A stretch of 64,000 bases of DNA from Paludisphaera mucosa (GTDB lineage: Bacteria; Planctomycetota; Planctomycetia; Isosphaerales; Isosphaeraceae): assembly GCF_029589435.1 (NCBI RefSeq), contig NZ_JARRAG010000001.1, forward strand, positions 1,602,808-1,666,807, given 5' to 3'. How positions within the stretch are numbered: position 1 is the first letter of the stretch; the number at the start of each line of letters is the position of its first letter. Below, one piece after another: positions 36,938 through 45,873 of this stretch. A model generated the notes under the pieces. That model was not told the DNA's origin. It saw only the letters and a program-made list of their open reading frames with translations, and did not search any database. Made by a program: the position numbers and the translations under genes.

Positions 36938-37133
36938 GGGCGATTTGATGTTTTCTAACAATTCGATACAATCTGGTCACGCCGCCGTTGCGAGCGGCCC
37001 GGCCGCGCGCGGCGGAACTCAGGATAGCATGGACCCCCGGGGCTGTCATTCCCCCGCGTGAGCCGACAGCCGGGGTTGGAGCGTAGAACTGGCGCGTCTC
37101 TCGTTATAGTATTCCACTGGCGAGAGTCCGGGC

Positions 37134-39278
37134 GTGAGATCGTCTTCCCAAGACGTGGGGTCCGCTGTGGCTTCGACCTTCGACGCGCGCGATCGAAATC
37201 CGGGGGCGGGACGCGACGTCGTCGCGCCTGACGGGGACGCGCGCGGCGGCGACGTCGGGCTGATGCGGCTGCACCACCGGATGCTCCGGGAGGGCCCGCA
37301 GCCGTTCGCGACGATCGACCTGCAACGGCGCATCGATTACGTCAACGACGCCTTTTGCGACCTGGTCGGATACTCCCGCGAGGAGCTGCTGGGGATGTCG
37401 GTCCTGGACCTGACGGACCCGCTCTTCCGGGATATGACCATCGAGTCTCACGAGCAGATCCTGGCGGCCGGCCGGCGCGAGACGGTCGTCAAGCGGTATC
37501 GCCACAAGGACGGCCGCCAGATCCCCGTCGAGCTGCTGATCGACGTGGCGCGCGACGAGGAGGGCCGGGTCGTCGGCTTCTTCGCGTTCATCACCGAGAT
37601 CAGCCAGCGGATCCAGGCCGAGGAGGCGCTCGTCGCCTCCGAGCGGCGGGTCCGCACGATCTTCGACGGCATCCACGACGCCGTCTTCGTCCACGACCGC
37701 CTGGGGAAGATCCTGGACGCGAATCCGGCGGCCTCGTCGCTGCTGGGCTACAGCCTGCCCGAGCTGGTCGGCCTGGACGTCGGCGCGATCGACGACGCCG
37801 ACTTCGCCCGCGGCTTCCGCGACCGGCTGGACCGGGTGCTCAAGGAGGGCCAGATCACCTGCGAGGCCGCCTACCGCACCAAGTCGGGCCGGACGATCCC
37901 GGTGGAGATCACGACGTCGACGATCGACTTCGACGGCCAGGTCGCGGTCCTGGCGATCATCCGCGACGTGACCGAGCGGATCGCGCTGGAGCGCACCCGG
38001 CGGCGGTTCTCCGAGGTCCAGATGAAGTCGGCCCAGGCGCTCGAGGCCAAGAACCGCGAGCTGTCGCAGTCCGAGGAGCGCTACCGCCGGCTGACCGAGG
38101 GGAGCCTCGACGCCATCATCGTGACCGACGGGGCGGGACGCATCCTGCTGTTCAACCCGTCCGCCGAGGCGGTCTTCGGCTACGAGTCGCGGCAGATGCT
38201 GGGCGAGCCCCTCGACGTGCTGATCCCCTTCACCTCGCCCCGTCGCGGCGACGGCGACGACTCGGCCGGGCGCGCCTTCGACGGCGCATCGATCCTCAAC
38301 AAGACGGTGGAGCTGTCGGGCCGCCGCCGCGACGGGACCGAATTCCCGATCGAGATCTCGTTCAGCTCGGTCGAGACCGACGGCCGGGTCGAGTACATCG
38401 CCTCGATCCGCGACCAGACCGAACGCCAGCGGATGCGCGCGATGCTGGCCCACACCGACAAGCTGGCCTCGATCGGCCTCTTGAGCGCGGGGGTCGCCCA
38501 CGAGATCAACAACCCGCTCTCTTACGTCGGCAACAACCTCGCGGTGCTGCGCCGCGACGTGAAGGGGCTCCTGGCCATGCTGATCGAGGGCGAGGCCGCC
38601 GTCGCTTCGATCAAGGACCTCCGGCCCGAGACCTTCGCCCGGCTGGAGGCGATCTCCGAGGAGATCGACTGGCCCTACATCCGCCAGAACCTGGAACCGA
38701 TGATCGACCGCACGCTGGAAGGGGTCCGGCGGGTCGCCAACATCGTCCAGAAGATGCGGGGATTGGCTCGTACGTCGCGCCCCAAGTGGGAGAGGGCCTC
38801 GCTCGCCGAGCTGATCGACAGCGCCCTGGAGATGACCCGGGGCCGCCTCAAACGCGACCGGATCGAGGTCAGCGTGGCCAACGAGGGGGTCGACTGCATC
38901 GATTGCGTCCCCTCGGACATCTCGCAGGTGCTGCTCAACCTCGTGATCAACGCCCTCCAGGCGGTCGAGTCGGCGGGACGTGAGGACGGCGGGCGGATCG
39001 AGATCGCGGCGAGGAGCCTGGGGAGCTGGGTCGAGATCAGCGTGGCCGACAACGGCGGCGGCATCGCCCCCGAGGACCTCGACCGCCTGTTCGACCCGTT
39101 CTTCACGACCAAGCCCGTGGGCGAGGGGACCGGCCTGGGGCTGGCCATCAGCCACGGCATCATCACGGGCCACGGCGGCCGGATCGAGGTCGACGCCAAC
39201 CTCGGGCGGGGCAGCCGCTTCCGCGTGCTGCTCCCCCAGGCCGCCGCCGACCGCCCCTCCGCGTCGCCGCCGCCCTGA
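37134..39278 (+). CDS. Cytoplasmic sensor histidine kinase with three PAS domains
   Basis: 714 residues from GTG 37134; the first ~45 residues are low-complexity and the true start may be later. PAS domains lie at about 55-165, 175-285 and 315-430. The dimerisation/phosphoacceptor helix has HEINNPLS with His456. The ATPase domain (about 560-705) has N-box NLVINAL, G1 DNGGGI, F-box FFTTKP and G2 GTGLGLA. No membrane segment or signal peptide, so the input is cytoplasmic. It opens the signalling cluster. Confidence 0.92.
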   Translation: MRSSSQDVGSAVASTFDARDRNPGAGRDVVAPDGDARGGDVGLMRLHHRMLREGPQPFATIDLQRRIDYVNDAFCDLVGYSREELLGMSVLDLTDPLFRDMTIESHEQILAAGRRETVVKRYRHKDGRQIPVELLIDVARDEEGRVVGFFAFITEISQRIQAEEALVASERRVRTIFDGIHDAVFVHDRLGKILDANPAASSLLGYSLPELVGLDVGAIDDADFARGFRDRLDRVLKEGQITCEAAYRTKSGRTIPVEITTSTIDFDGQVAVLAIIRDVTERIALERTRRRFSEVQMKSAQALEAKNRELSQSEERYRRLTEGSLDAIIVTDGAGRILLFNPSAEAVFGYESRQMLGEPLDVLIPFTSPRRGDGDDSAGRAFDGASILNKTVELSGRRRDGTEFPIEISFSSVETDGRVEYIASIRDQTERQRMRAMLAHTDKLASIGLLSAGVAHEINNPLSYVGNNLAVLRRDVKGLLAMLIEGEAAVASIKDLRPETFARLEAISEEIDWPYIRQNLEPMIDRTLEGVRRVANIVQKMRGLARTSRPKWERASLAELIDSALEMTRGRLKRDRIEVSVANEGVDCIDCVPSDISQVLLNLVINALQAVESAGREDGGRIEIAARSLGSWVEISVADNGGGIAPEDLDRLFDPFFTTKPVGEGTGLGLAISHGIITGHGGRIEVDANLGRGSRFRVLLPQAAADRPSASPPP

Positions 39279-39402
39279 TCGGCCGCCCCGGCGGAGGGTT
39301 CCCGCGCCGGGCCGACGTGGTACAGTGAAGGCGAAGCGCGGGGGGCGGTCGACCCCCGGCCGCGGTCGCGCAACGGGGTCCCTTCGGAGAGAATGGGCGG
39401 CC

Positions 39403-39918
39403 ATGGCCAAGACCAAGCACTGTCTCCTGATCATCGACGACGAGCCCAACGTGTGCGATTCCGTGCACGACCTGCTCCGCCGCGAGTACCGCGTCCTGAA
39501 GGCGCACAGCGGCGAGGAGGGGTACAAAGTGATGCAGGAGGAAGAGGTCCACATCGTGATGTCGGACCAGCGGATGCCCCAGATCACCGGGGTCGAACTG
39601 CTGACCCGGCTCAAGTCGCGATATCCGCAGGCCGTGCGGATGCTCTTCACCGGGTTCGCCGACCTGGAGTCGGTGATCGCGGCGATCAACCAAGGGCACG
39701 TCTTCCAGTTCATCCGCAAGCCCTGGCAGCCCGAAGAGCTGCTGGAGGCCGTACGGCAGGCCGCCTGCGAGTACGACCGGCTGGAGCAGGCCGCGTCCGA
39801 GCGCGAACTGCTCCTGAACGAGATCGACGGGCTCAAGGGCCGGGTGTCGTGCCTGGAATCGCTGGTCCTGCACCTGAAGGATAAGGCCGTCTCCGAACCC
39901 GACCCCCTCGGCGCCTGA
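39403..39918 (+). CDS. Receiver-domain protein with coiled-coil tail
   Basis: 171 residues. The receiver has acidic pocket D12-D13, phosphoacceptor Asp55 (VMSDQRMP), Thr (LFTGFAD) and Lys in IRKPW, the RpfG/CheY-like class without an HD-GYP output. About 45 residues of heptad-like sequence follow (AASERELLLNEIDGLKG), likely a dimerisation helix. It lies 124 bp after the histidine kinase and is the probable phosphate acceptor. Output would be by protein-protein contact. Confidence 0.92.
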   Translation: MAKTKHCLLIIDDEPNVCDSVHDLLRREYRVLKAHSGEEGYKVMQEEEVHIVMSDQRMPQITGVELLTRLKSRYPQAVRMLFTGFADLESVIAAINQGHVFQFIRKPWQPEELLEAVRQAACEYDRLEQAASERELLLNEIDGLKGRVSCLESLVLHLKDKAVSEPDPLGA

Positions 39919-40118
39919 CCGAGGGGCGCGGCCGCGAGGCCGCCGACTTCCGCGTGCGAGCCGGACGGGGACTGCAAACGCATGTCGAAACGGTATGATG
40001 GATCTAGGGGTTCCGTCGGCGCGGGCGTCGGCGGCCCCCGGCGGAGCGAGGCGGTTCGAAACGAGGCGGGTCGGGTCGGAGGCTTCGAAGCCTTCCGACG
40101 GCGGGCGGAGCGAACCGG

Positions 40119-41354
40119 ATGAAGCGTCGGCATACTCTCCTGATCGTCGACGACGAAGTGGACGTGCTCGAGAGCCTCCGCCACCAGTTCCACCGCGCCT
40201 ATCGCGTGCTCACCGCGCCCAACGCGTCGTCGGCCCTCCAGATCCTGGGCGAGAACGAGGTCCATCTCATCCTCTCGGACCAGAGGATGCCCGGGATGTC
40301 GGGCGACGCCTTGCTGGCCGAGACCAGCCGGCTCCAGCCCGACGCCATCCGGATGCTCTTCACCGGCTACGCCGACATCCAGGCGGTGATCAACGCGGTG
40401 AACGAGGGCCACATCTTCCGCTACATCCTCAAGCCCTGGGACGCGGTCGAGCTGGAAGGCGTGATCCGCGAGGCCGCCCAGAAGTACGACCTTCTGGCCG
40501 AGCGCAAGGCCCTGATCGCCGAGCTGCAAGAGGCCAACGGCCAGCTCCTCAAGGCCAACGACGAGCTGTCCCGCGTCGACCGCCTCAAGACGGCCTTCAT
40601 CGAGGTCGCCAGCCACGAGTTCAACACGCCGATCACCCTGGTCCTGGGCCTGACCGAGCTGCTCCGGTTCTCGTCGGCCGGCCGGCCGGCCGAGGAGGCC
40701 GAGATCCTCAGGCAGATCACCTCCAGCGGCAGGCAGCTCTCGCGGCTGGTCACCAACATGCTGACGCTGCTGAGGGCCGAGGACTTCCGGCGGACCCTGG
40801 AGCGCCGGCCCGTCGAGCTGGCGACGGTGATCCACGGCGTCGTCGACCAGGTCCGGCCCTTCCTCCACGCGCGGGGGATCCAGCCGACCCTGGAGGTCGC
40901 CGCCGACCTGGGCGCGTTCGAGATCGACGCCGACAAGGTGGGGGCGGCCCTCGTGAACCTCATGACGAACGCCATCAAGTTCACCCCCGACCGCGGCGCG
41001 ATCGCGCTTCGGGCCCGTATGGACGGCCCCGACGAGGCGGTGATCGAAGTCGAAGACCACGGCGTGGGCATCGAGCCCGAGGCGTTCCGCCACCTGTTCG
41101 AGCCGTTCTTCACCCAGCTCGACCCCAGTTGCCATTCCTCGGGCGACTTCGGGTTCCAGAAGCGGGGCCTGGGCCTCGGCCTGAGCATCGCCAAGCAGTT
41201 CGTCGAGATGCACGGCGGCGGCGTCGCGGCGGAGCGCCTGGACGGCGGAGGGACGCGGATGACGGTACGCCTGCCCCGCCGGGGCGAGGCCGCCGCGCCG
41301 CCGACCGAGGCCGGGCCCGCCGAGGTCGAACGGGAGACGGCCACCCCCACCTGA
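40119..41354 (+). CDS. Receiver-histidine kinase hybrid
   Basis: 411 residues with the receiver at the N-terminus: D11-D12, phosphoacceptor Asp54 (LSDQRMP), LFTGYAD and LKPW, closely similar to the preceding receiver protein. A coiled-coil linker (about 125-150) leads to the HisKA helix with SHEFNTP, His166, and an ATPase domain (N-box LMTNAIKF, DHGVGI, GLGLGLSIAK). Control of a kinase by its own N-terminal receiver suggests it is downstream of the triple-PAS kinase. GGAG lies nine bases before the ATG. Confidence 0.93.
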   Translation: MKRRHTLLIVDDEVDVLESLRHQFHRAYRVLTAPNASSALQILGENEVHLILSDQRMPGMSGDALLAETSRLQPDAIRMLFTGYADIQAVINAVNEGHIFRYILKPWDAVELEGVIREAAQKYDLLAERKALIAELQEANGQLLKANDELSRVDRLKTAFIEVASHEFNTPITLVLGLTELLRFSSAGRPAEEAEILRQITSSGRQLSRLVTNMLTLLRAEDFRRTLERRPVELATVIHGVVDQVRPFLHARGIQPTLEVAADLGAFEIDADKVGAALVNLMTNAIKFTPDRGAIALRARMDGPDEAVIEVEDHGVGIEPEAFRHLFEPFFTQLDPSCHSSGDFGFQKRGLGLGLSIAKQFVEMHGGGVAAERLDGGGTRMTVRLPRRGEAAAPPTEAGPAEVERETATPT

Positions 41355-41415
41355 GGCCCCTCCGGCCTCGAACCCGGACGCCCCCCCGTCCGGTCCCCCG
41401 ATCCGCGAGAACCCG

Positions 41416-42174
41416 ATGCCCACAGCGCTCATCGTCGAAGACGAACCGGAAGCCAACAAGCTCTTGGGGATGCTCATCAAGTTGCGCGGCTATCGTTCAG
41501 CCTCCGCCTTCAACGGCCGCGAGGCCCAGGAGCAGCTCGGCCGGCACCAGCCCGACGTCCTCTTCCTCGACCTGATGCTGCCCGACCTCAGCGGCTACGA
41601 CGTCTGTCGCGCGGTGAAGGCGGCCAAGGCGACCTGCCTCATCCCCCTGATCATCGTCTCAGCCCGGATCGCCCAGCGCAACCGGATCGACAGCTACCTC
41701 GCGGGCGCCGACGAGTTCGTCGCCAAGCCCTACACCCCCGACCAGATCTTCGAGGCCCTCAAGTACGCCGAGGCCCTGCGCGAGCAGGCCGACCGCGAGC
41801 GGATCGAGGGCACGGCCCGGCTCGCCGATCCGGACGACGAGGCGTCGGTCCGCGAGGTCGCGCGGCTCCGCAGCCTCATCCTCGGCCGGACCCCGCTCGA
41901 CCAGGAGGAGGCCGGCCGGGTCAACGCCCTGATCGCGCAGGCCGAGGACCGGATCGTCGCCTGGTCGGATGCGCATCCCGGCGGCGCGCCCGGGACGCTC
42001 CATTACGAGCTGTCCGCCGACCGCCTGGTCCTGACCTTCCGCGAGCCGATCGCGTGGTTCGAAGAGTTGCAGCGGACCCCGGACGACCCGCTCTTCGCCG
42101 GCCTCGAACGCTTCCAGGAGGTGTCCCTCGACCGTCGCGAGGGCCGGCTGACCTTGATCAAGCAATGGGCGTGA
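41416..42174 (+). CDS. Response regulator with novel C-terminal domain
   Basis: 252 residues. OmpR/CheY-like receiver with E8-D9, phosphoacceptor Asp52 (LFLDLMLPD), Ser in IIVSARI and Lys in FVAKPYTP. The C-terminal ~125 residues are not a DNA-binding, HD-GYP or GGDEF domain that I recognise; they contain a helical part and then a beta-rich part. The following two genes are tightly linked (19 bp gap, then 11-bp overlap), suggesting that the output acts with them. Confidence 0.85.
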   Translation: MPTALIVEDEPEANKLLGMLIKLRGYRSASAFNGREAQEQLGRHQPDVLFLDLMLPDLSGYDVCRAVKAAKATCLIPLIIVSARIAQRNRIDSYLAGADEFVAKPYTPDQIFEALKYAEALREQADRERIEGTARLADPDDEASVREVARLRSLILGRTPLDQEEAGRVNALIAQAEDRIVAWSDAHPGGAPGTLHYELSADRLVLTFREPIAWFEELQRTPDDPLFAGLERFQEVSLDRREGRLTLIKQWA

Positions 42175-42193
42175 CGCCCTCGGAGCCGTCTTC

Positions 42194-42991
42194 ATGACGA
42201 CCTCGATCGACGTCGAGAGCGTGGCCCGGGCGCTCGCCGACCCCGCCGGCCTCGAACGCCTGAGGCGGCGGCACCGCGAGGAGGCCCGGGCGGACCTGGA
42301 CCGGATCCACCCCACCTGGCTCGTCCGCGCGCTCCAGGACGAGTCCCCCGCCGTCCGCTCCGTCGTCGCCGCCCACGGCCCCGAGGGCCTCGGCCGGGCC
42401 CTTCCGTCGGCCGGAGGTCTCCCCGCGCCCGACCGCCCGCCGCACCCCGAGGTCCTGACGTGGGTGCTCTCGCTCTGGGCCGAACGCCTGGTGGGAGGTT
42501 CCGACCGCGACGACCATCCCCCGGTGATCGCCGCACTGACGCGCACCTCGCCGCGCGAGGCTTACCGATTATGGCGCGGCGTCGGCCTCGTGAAGTCGGC
42601 CCTGGCCCGCGAGGGCGGGGGCCCGGGCTGGGTGGAGGAACGACTGGGGAAGCCCTCGCCAGAGACCCGCGTCTGGGCCGCTCGCGACGCGGCGGCCGTC
42701 GCGCGCTCCGGGGTTACCGGCATTCGAGGCGCGGCCCTGCTGGGCCTCGTCACGGCGTTCCGCCTGCTCCCGGCTTGCGAGCCGTTCGTGATGCGTTGGG
42801 CGCTCCAGCGGCTGCCTTATCCGATCGTCCGCCAGGCCCGCGGCGTCGCGCCGCAGTCGTCGCGACCTTCGCCTGCGGTCTTGCGGTTGGAAGGCCTCAT
42901 CCTGAAGACCGCCTGGGACCGAGTCGACCGCGAAGGCCGCATCCTCACTCCGCATCCCGCGCCGGCAGCCAGGAGCGACGATGAGCGCTGA
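42194..42991 (+). CDS. Protein of unknown function next to SpoA protein
   Basis: 265 residues, mostly helical, rich in Arg, Ala and Pro; no signal peptide or membrane segment. The N-terminal segment HPTWLVRALQDESPAVRSVV is reminiscent of FliG-type or HEAT repeats, but I cannot assign a family. The stop overlaps the next start by 11 bases, pointing to a shared complex with the SpoA protein, possibly an adaptor between receivers and a switch-like ring. Confidence 0.7.
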   Translation: MTTSIDVESVARALADPAGLERLRRRHREEARADLDRIHPTWLVRALQDESPAVRSVVAAHGPEGLGRALPSAGGLPAPDRPPHPEVLTWVLSLWAERLVGGSDRDDHPPVIAALTRTSPREAYRLWRGVGLVKSALAREGGGPGWVEERLGKPSPETRVWAARDAAAVARSGVTGIRGAALLGLVTAFRLLPACEPFVMRWALQRLPYPIVRQARGVAPQSSRPSPAVLRLEGLILKTAWDRVDREGRILTPHPAPAARSDDER

Positions 42992-44162
42992 CGCCGCCGA
43001 GCCCTCCGACGTTTGGGACGGCCTCCCCCGGCTCTCGGTCCGATCGCTCGCGCTGGAGCGGCGGGTCGAGGCCTGGCGCGAGGGCGATCCGATCCGGTCG
43101 GCCTTCGCATGGCTTGGCGCGGCGGGGCTGCCGGGCGTCGCGTTCGACCGGCCCGAGGTCGAGCCCCGGGCGTCGGCGCTGACGAGGCCGGGGCTGGTCG
43201 CGCAGCTCCGCTGGCCCCGGCTGCGGACCCGCCTGGCCTTCGGGGTCGAGGTGCCGATCGTCCACGCCGTCGTCGACGGCCTCCTCGGGTTCGAACGGCC
43301 CTTCGCCGACGCCCGGCTCCAGACCACGCCCGTCGAGTGGGGCGTCTGGACCTACCTCGTCGTCCGCTCGTTGGAGGCGATCCAGGCGGCCGGCGCGAGC
43401 CCTTTCCGCCTCGGCGGCCGGGCCGAGGACGACGCCTTCGACGCCTCGATCGACCGCGTCGGCCCCAGCCCGTTCGACGTCGAGGGCCTCGGCGACCTCG
43501 TCACGATCCGCTGGGCCGTTCGCGTGGGGCAGGTGGCCGGCGCGGTGCGGCTCTGGCTCCCGGCCACGCTGGCCGAGTACTGGGTCGTCCCCGAGACATC
43601 GGCGAGGTCGCGACGGCCGTTCCCGCCCGGGGCCGTCGAGACGTCGTCCGACTGGCGGGCCGTCGCCGGCTCGTCGGCGATGCCGCTCGGACTGGGCCGG
43701 CTCCGCGCCGGGGCCGTGCTGCCGCTCGCCGGTTCGCGGCTGGCCGGGCGTCCCGACGAACCGTCAGGCGCGCTCGACCTGGTCTGCCGAGGGGGCGACG
43801 GCTCGGAGTATCGGATCGCCGTCGAATACGCCCCCGGCTCCGCGGGCCGTCGGGTCCGCGTCGCCGGCCCGCTCCTCCATCCGACCCACCCGGGAGACGC
43901 CCGAATGAGCCCCGAATCGAACCGTCCCGCAAGCCCCGTCGTCGACCCGCTCGACGCCCCGGTGACCCTGACCGTCGAGCTGGGCCGCGTCAGCCTGCCC
44001 CTCAGCAAGCTGGCCGACCTCAAGCCGGGCGAGGTCATCGAGCTGAATCGCCACAGCCGGGAGCCCGTCGAGATCACTTCGAACGGCCGCCTCGTCGCGC
44101 GCGGGGACCTGATCCTGATCGACACCGAGATGGGCGTCCGCGTGACGAGCGTCTTCCTCTGA
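42981..44162 (+). CDS. Protein with FliN-type SpoA domain
   Basis: 393 residues. The last ~80 residues (from about 315, DAPVTLTVELGRVSLPLSKL, LKPGEVIEL, ISNG-like TSNGRLVARGDLI) are a SpoA domain as in FliN/FliM and type III secretion SctQ. The N-terminal ~300 residues are not recognised and are rich in Trp/Arg; the overall layout resembles SctQ/FliM, in which a poorly conserved N-terminal part precedes SpoA. An AGGAG site precedes the ATG by five bases. No flagellar or secretion genes follow in the window. Confidence 0.8.
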   Translation: MSADAAEPSDVWDGLPRLSVRSLALERRVEAWREGDPIRSAFAWLGAAGLPGVAFDRPEVEPRASALTRPGLVAQLRWPRLRTRLAFGVEVPIVHAVVDGLLGFERPFADARLQTTPVEWGVWTYLVVRSLEAIQAAGASPFRLGGRAEDDAFDASIDRVGPSPFDVEGLGDLVTIRWAVRVGQVAGAVRLWLPATLAEYWVVPETSARSRRPFPPGAVETSSDWRAVAGSSAMPLGLGRLRAGAVLPLAGSRLAGRPDEPSGALDLVCRGGDGSEYRIAVEYAPGSAGRRVRVAGPLLHPTHPGDARMSPESNRPASPVVDPLDAPVTLTVELGRVSLPLSKLADLKPGEVIELNRHSREPVEITSNGRLVARGDLILIDTEMGVRVTSVFL

Positions 44163-44171
44163 TCCGATCGA

Positions 44172-45671
44172 TCAGAACGGGTACACGACCTGGATCAGGG
44201 CCTGGAGCCCCAGGGTCTGGAGGCCAATCAAAACGACGGTGACGAAGACGGCCCTCGGCCCGCCGCCGAGCCGGGTGAGGCCGACGCCCGCGGCCGTGAA
44301 CAGGGGGGGGAGGAAGATCATCCAGAGGCGGGCGACCTCGCCGAGGTTGCGGCCCGTCAGGTTGGCGAGGGTCAGCACGCCCAGGCCGCACCAGAAGGCG
44401 CGGGGCACGTAGCGGCGGTCGCCGAAGGCGCCGGTCAGGCACCAGACGACCGTCGGCAGGCCCATCGCCACCGCCAGCTCGACCGGGTTGACGAGCACCC
44501 AGGCGAGGTACGAGCGGTGCATCTCCAGGTAGAACCGGGCGTGATGGTAGAGGTTCCAGCGCCAGACCACGAGGGGGTCGGCACGGGTCGCAAGCCAGGC
44601 GGATCCCACGAACGCGAGGAAGCCGACGCCGATCCAGGCGATGACCTGGAACCGCCGCGGCCACGAGACCGACCGGGTCGCCAGGACGACGAGGGCGACG
44701 ATCAGGCCGATGGGCAGGAAGGCGAGCGTGAACATCATCCCGAACGCCATCACCACACCTGAGATAACCGCCAGCAAGGCCGACGCCCAGGCCCCCGAGC
44801 CGGGCGAAGGCCGCAGCCGGGCCGACCAGGCGGCCGTCGCCAGCGCGGTGGCCGAGAGCAGGGGATACGCCGAGTCGGCCAGCGGCTGGAACAGGTTCAG
44901 GGCCGGCGCCAGCGGCCAGAAGGCTGCCGAGGCCCACGCCAATTGCGGCGGCAGCGACTCCCGCGCCAGCAGGTACAGCGGCGCGACGGTCCCGGCGCAG
45001 GCGAGCAGCGTGATCAGGCTCACCAGGTAGATCTCGGCCCGGTCGGCCCGCGGGATCGTCTTCTGGTGCAAGACCTCCAACTGCCGAAAGGCCGACGTCA
45101 CCGAGGGGGGCATGGCGGCGTTGAGCACGTCGCTCGCTCCGCGGTGCCGCTCCATCGCGGCCAGGAGCGCGGCGTGCATGGCGATCAGGCCCGGCGGGTG
45201 GGTGCCGATGTGGTAGGGGTCCTGGGCCTGGATCCACGTCGGGTAGTCGGCGAGGAACTTCCAGGGATCGGCCGACGCCTGCTCGCGGGCGATCTCGTAG
45301 TAGCCCGTCGACCCGCGGAAATAATGGACGTAGGCCCATTTCGTCAGGTCGTACTCGTCGGCCGCGCTCATCGGGATCACGACCTGGAGCAGGACGGCCG
45401 AGCCGACGAGGCCTGCGACCCAGGACATCTCGCGGAAGCCCCGCCGCGAGGGGACGCCCAGGGCCCGGAACCCCAGCGCGGCGTAGCCGCCGTAGGCGGC
45501 GACGCCCGCCACGCCCAGGATGACGCCGAGCAGCGACGGCCTCGCTCCCACGAGCGGCCAGACCCATTCGCCGGCGACGCCCAGGGGGATGTCGCGCGAG
45601 TAGACGCCCACCACCAGGCCGGCGACGAGGAGGGCCGAGACCGCCAGCGCCAGATCGATCTTCCGATTCAT
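44172..45671 (-). CDS. Polytopic membrane glycosyltransferase-like protein
   Basis: 499 residues from ATG 45671 with about 11-12 membrane segments. The first large loop carries an acidic motif (SAADEYDLTKWAYVHYFRG) and THPPGLIAMH, features of GT-C enzymes (ArnT/PMT/PIG-V-like), which use polyprenyl-phosphate sugars. The acceptor is unknown. It converges on the SpoA gene with a 9-bp gap and diverges from the MFS gene. Confidence 0.75.
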   Translation of the reverse strand: MNRKIDLALAVSALLVAGLVVGVYSRDIPLGVAGEWVWPLVGARPSLLGVILGVAGVAAYGGYAALGFRALGVPSRRGFREMSWVAGLVGSAVLLQVVIPMSAADEYDLTKWAYVHYFRGSTGYYEIAREQASADPWKFLADYPTWIQAQDPYHIGTHPPGLIAMHAALLAAMERHRGASDVLNAAMPPSVTSAFRQLEVLHQKTIPRADRAEIYLVSLITLLACAGTVAPLYLLARESLPPQLAWASAAFWPLAPALNLFQPLADSAYPLLSATALATAAWSARLRPSPGSGAWASALLAVISGVVMAFGMMFTLAFLPIGLIVALVVLATRSVSWPRRFQVIAWIGVGFLAFVGSAWLATRADPLVVWRWNLYHHARFYLEMHRSYLAWVLVNPVELAVAMGLPTVVWCLTGAFGDRRYVPRAFWCGLGVLTLANLTGRNLGEVARLWMIFLPPLFTAAGVGLTRLGGGPRAVFVTVVLIGLQTLGLQALIQVVYPF

Positions 45672-45873
45672 GCCGACGATCTTAGCGGGCCGTCCGCCGC
45701 CTGGCGAGGGGCTTTCCCCCGCCGGGGTCGAAGCCCGGTTGCCCCGCGGTCGCCGTCGTGGTTTGATCGTCGTTCCAGCCTCGCGACGCGGCCGAGTCGC
45801 TCCCCCGCCCGCCGCCGCCCCGTCGTCGCGGGCGGTCCCGATTCGCCCGATCCGTCGCCCGGAGCCCCGCGCC

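Noticed and set aside
36938-36961. TTG start extending the ferredoxin by eight residues
   Set aside because: No Shine-Dalgarno site, and the family normally starts right before the THHVFIC motif, as with ATG 36937.
37104-41480. A 1458-codon open frame on the minus strand across the signalling cluster
   Set aside because: Antisense shadow of three genes with clear histidine kinase and receiver motifs on the plus strand.
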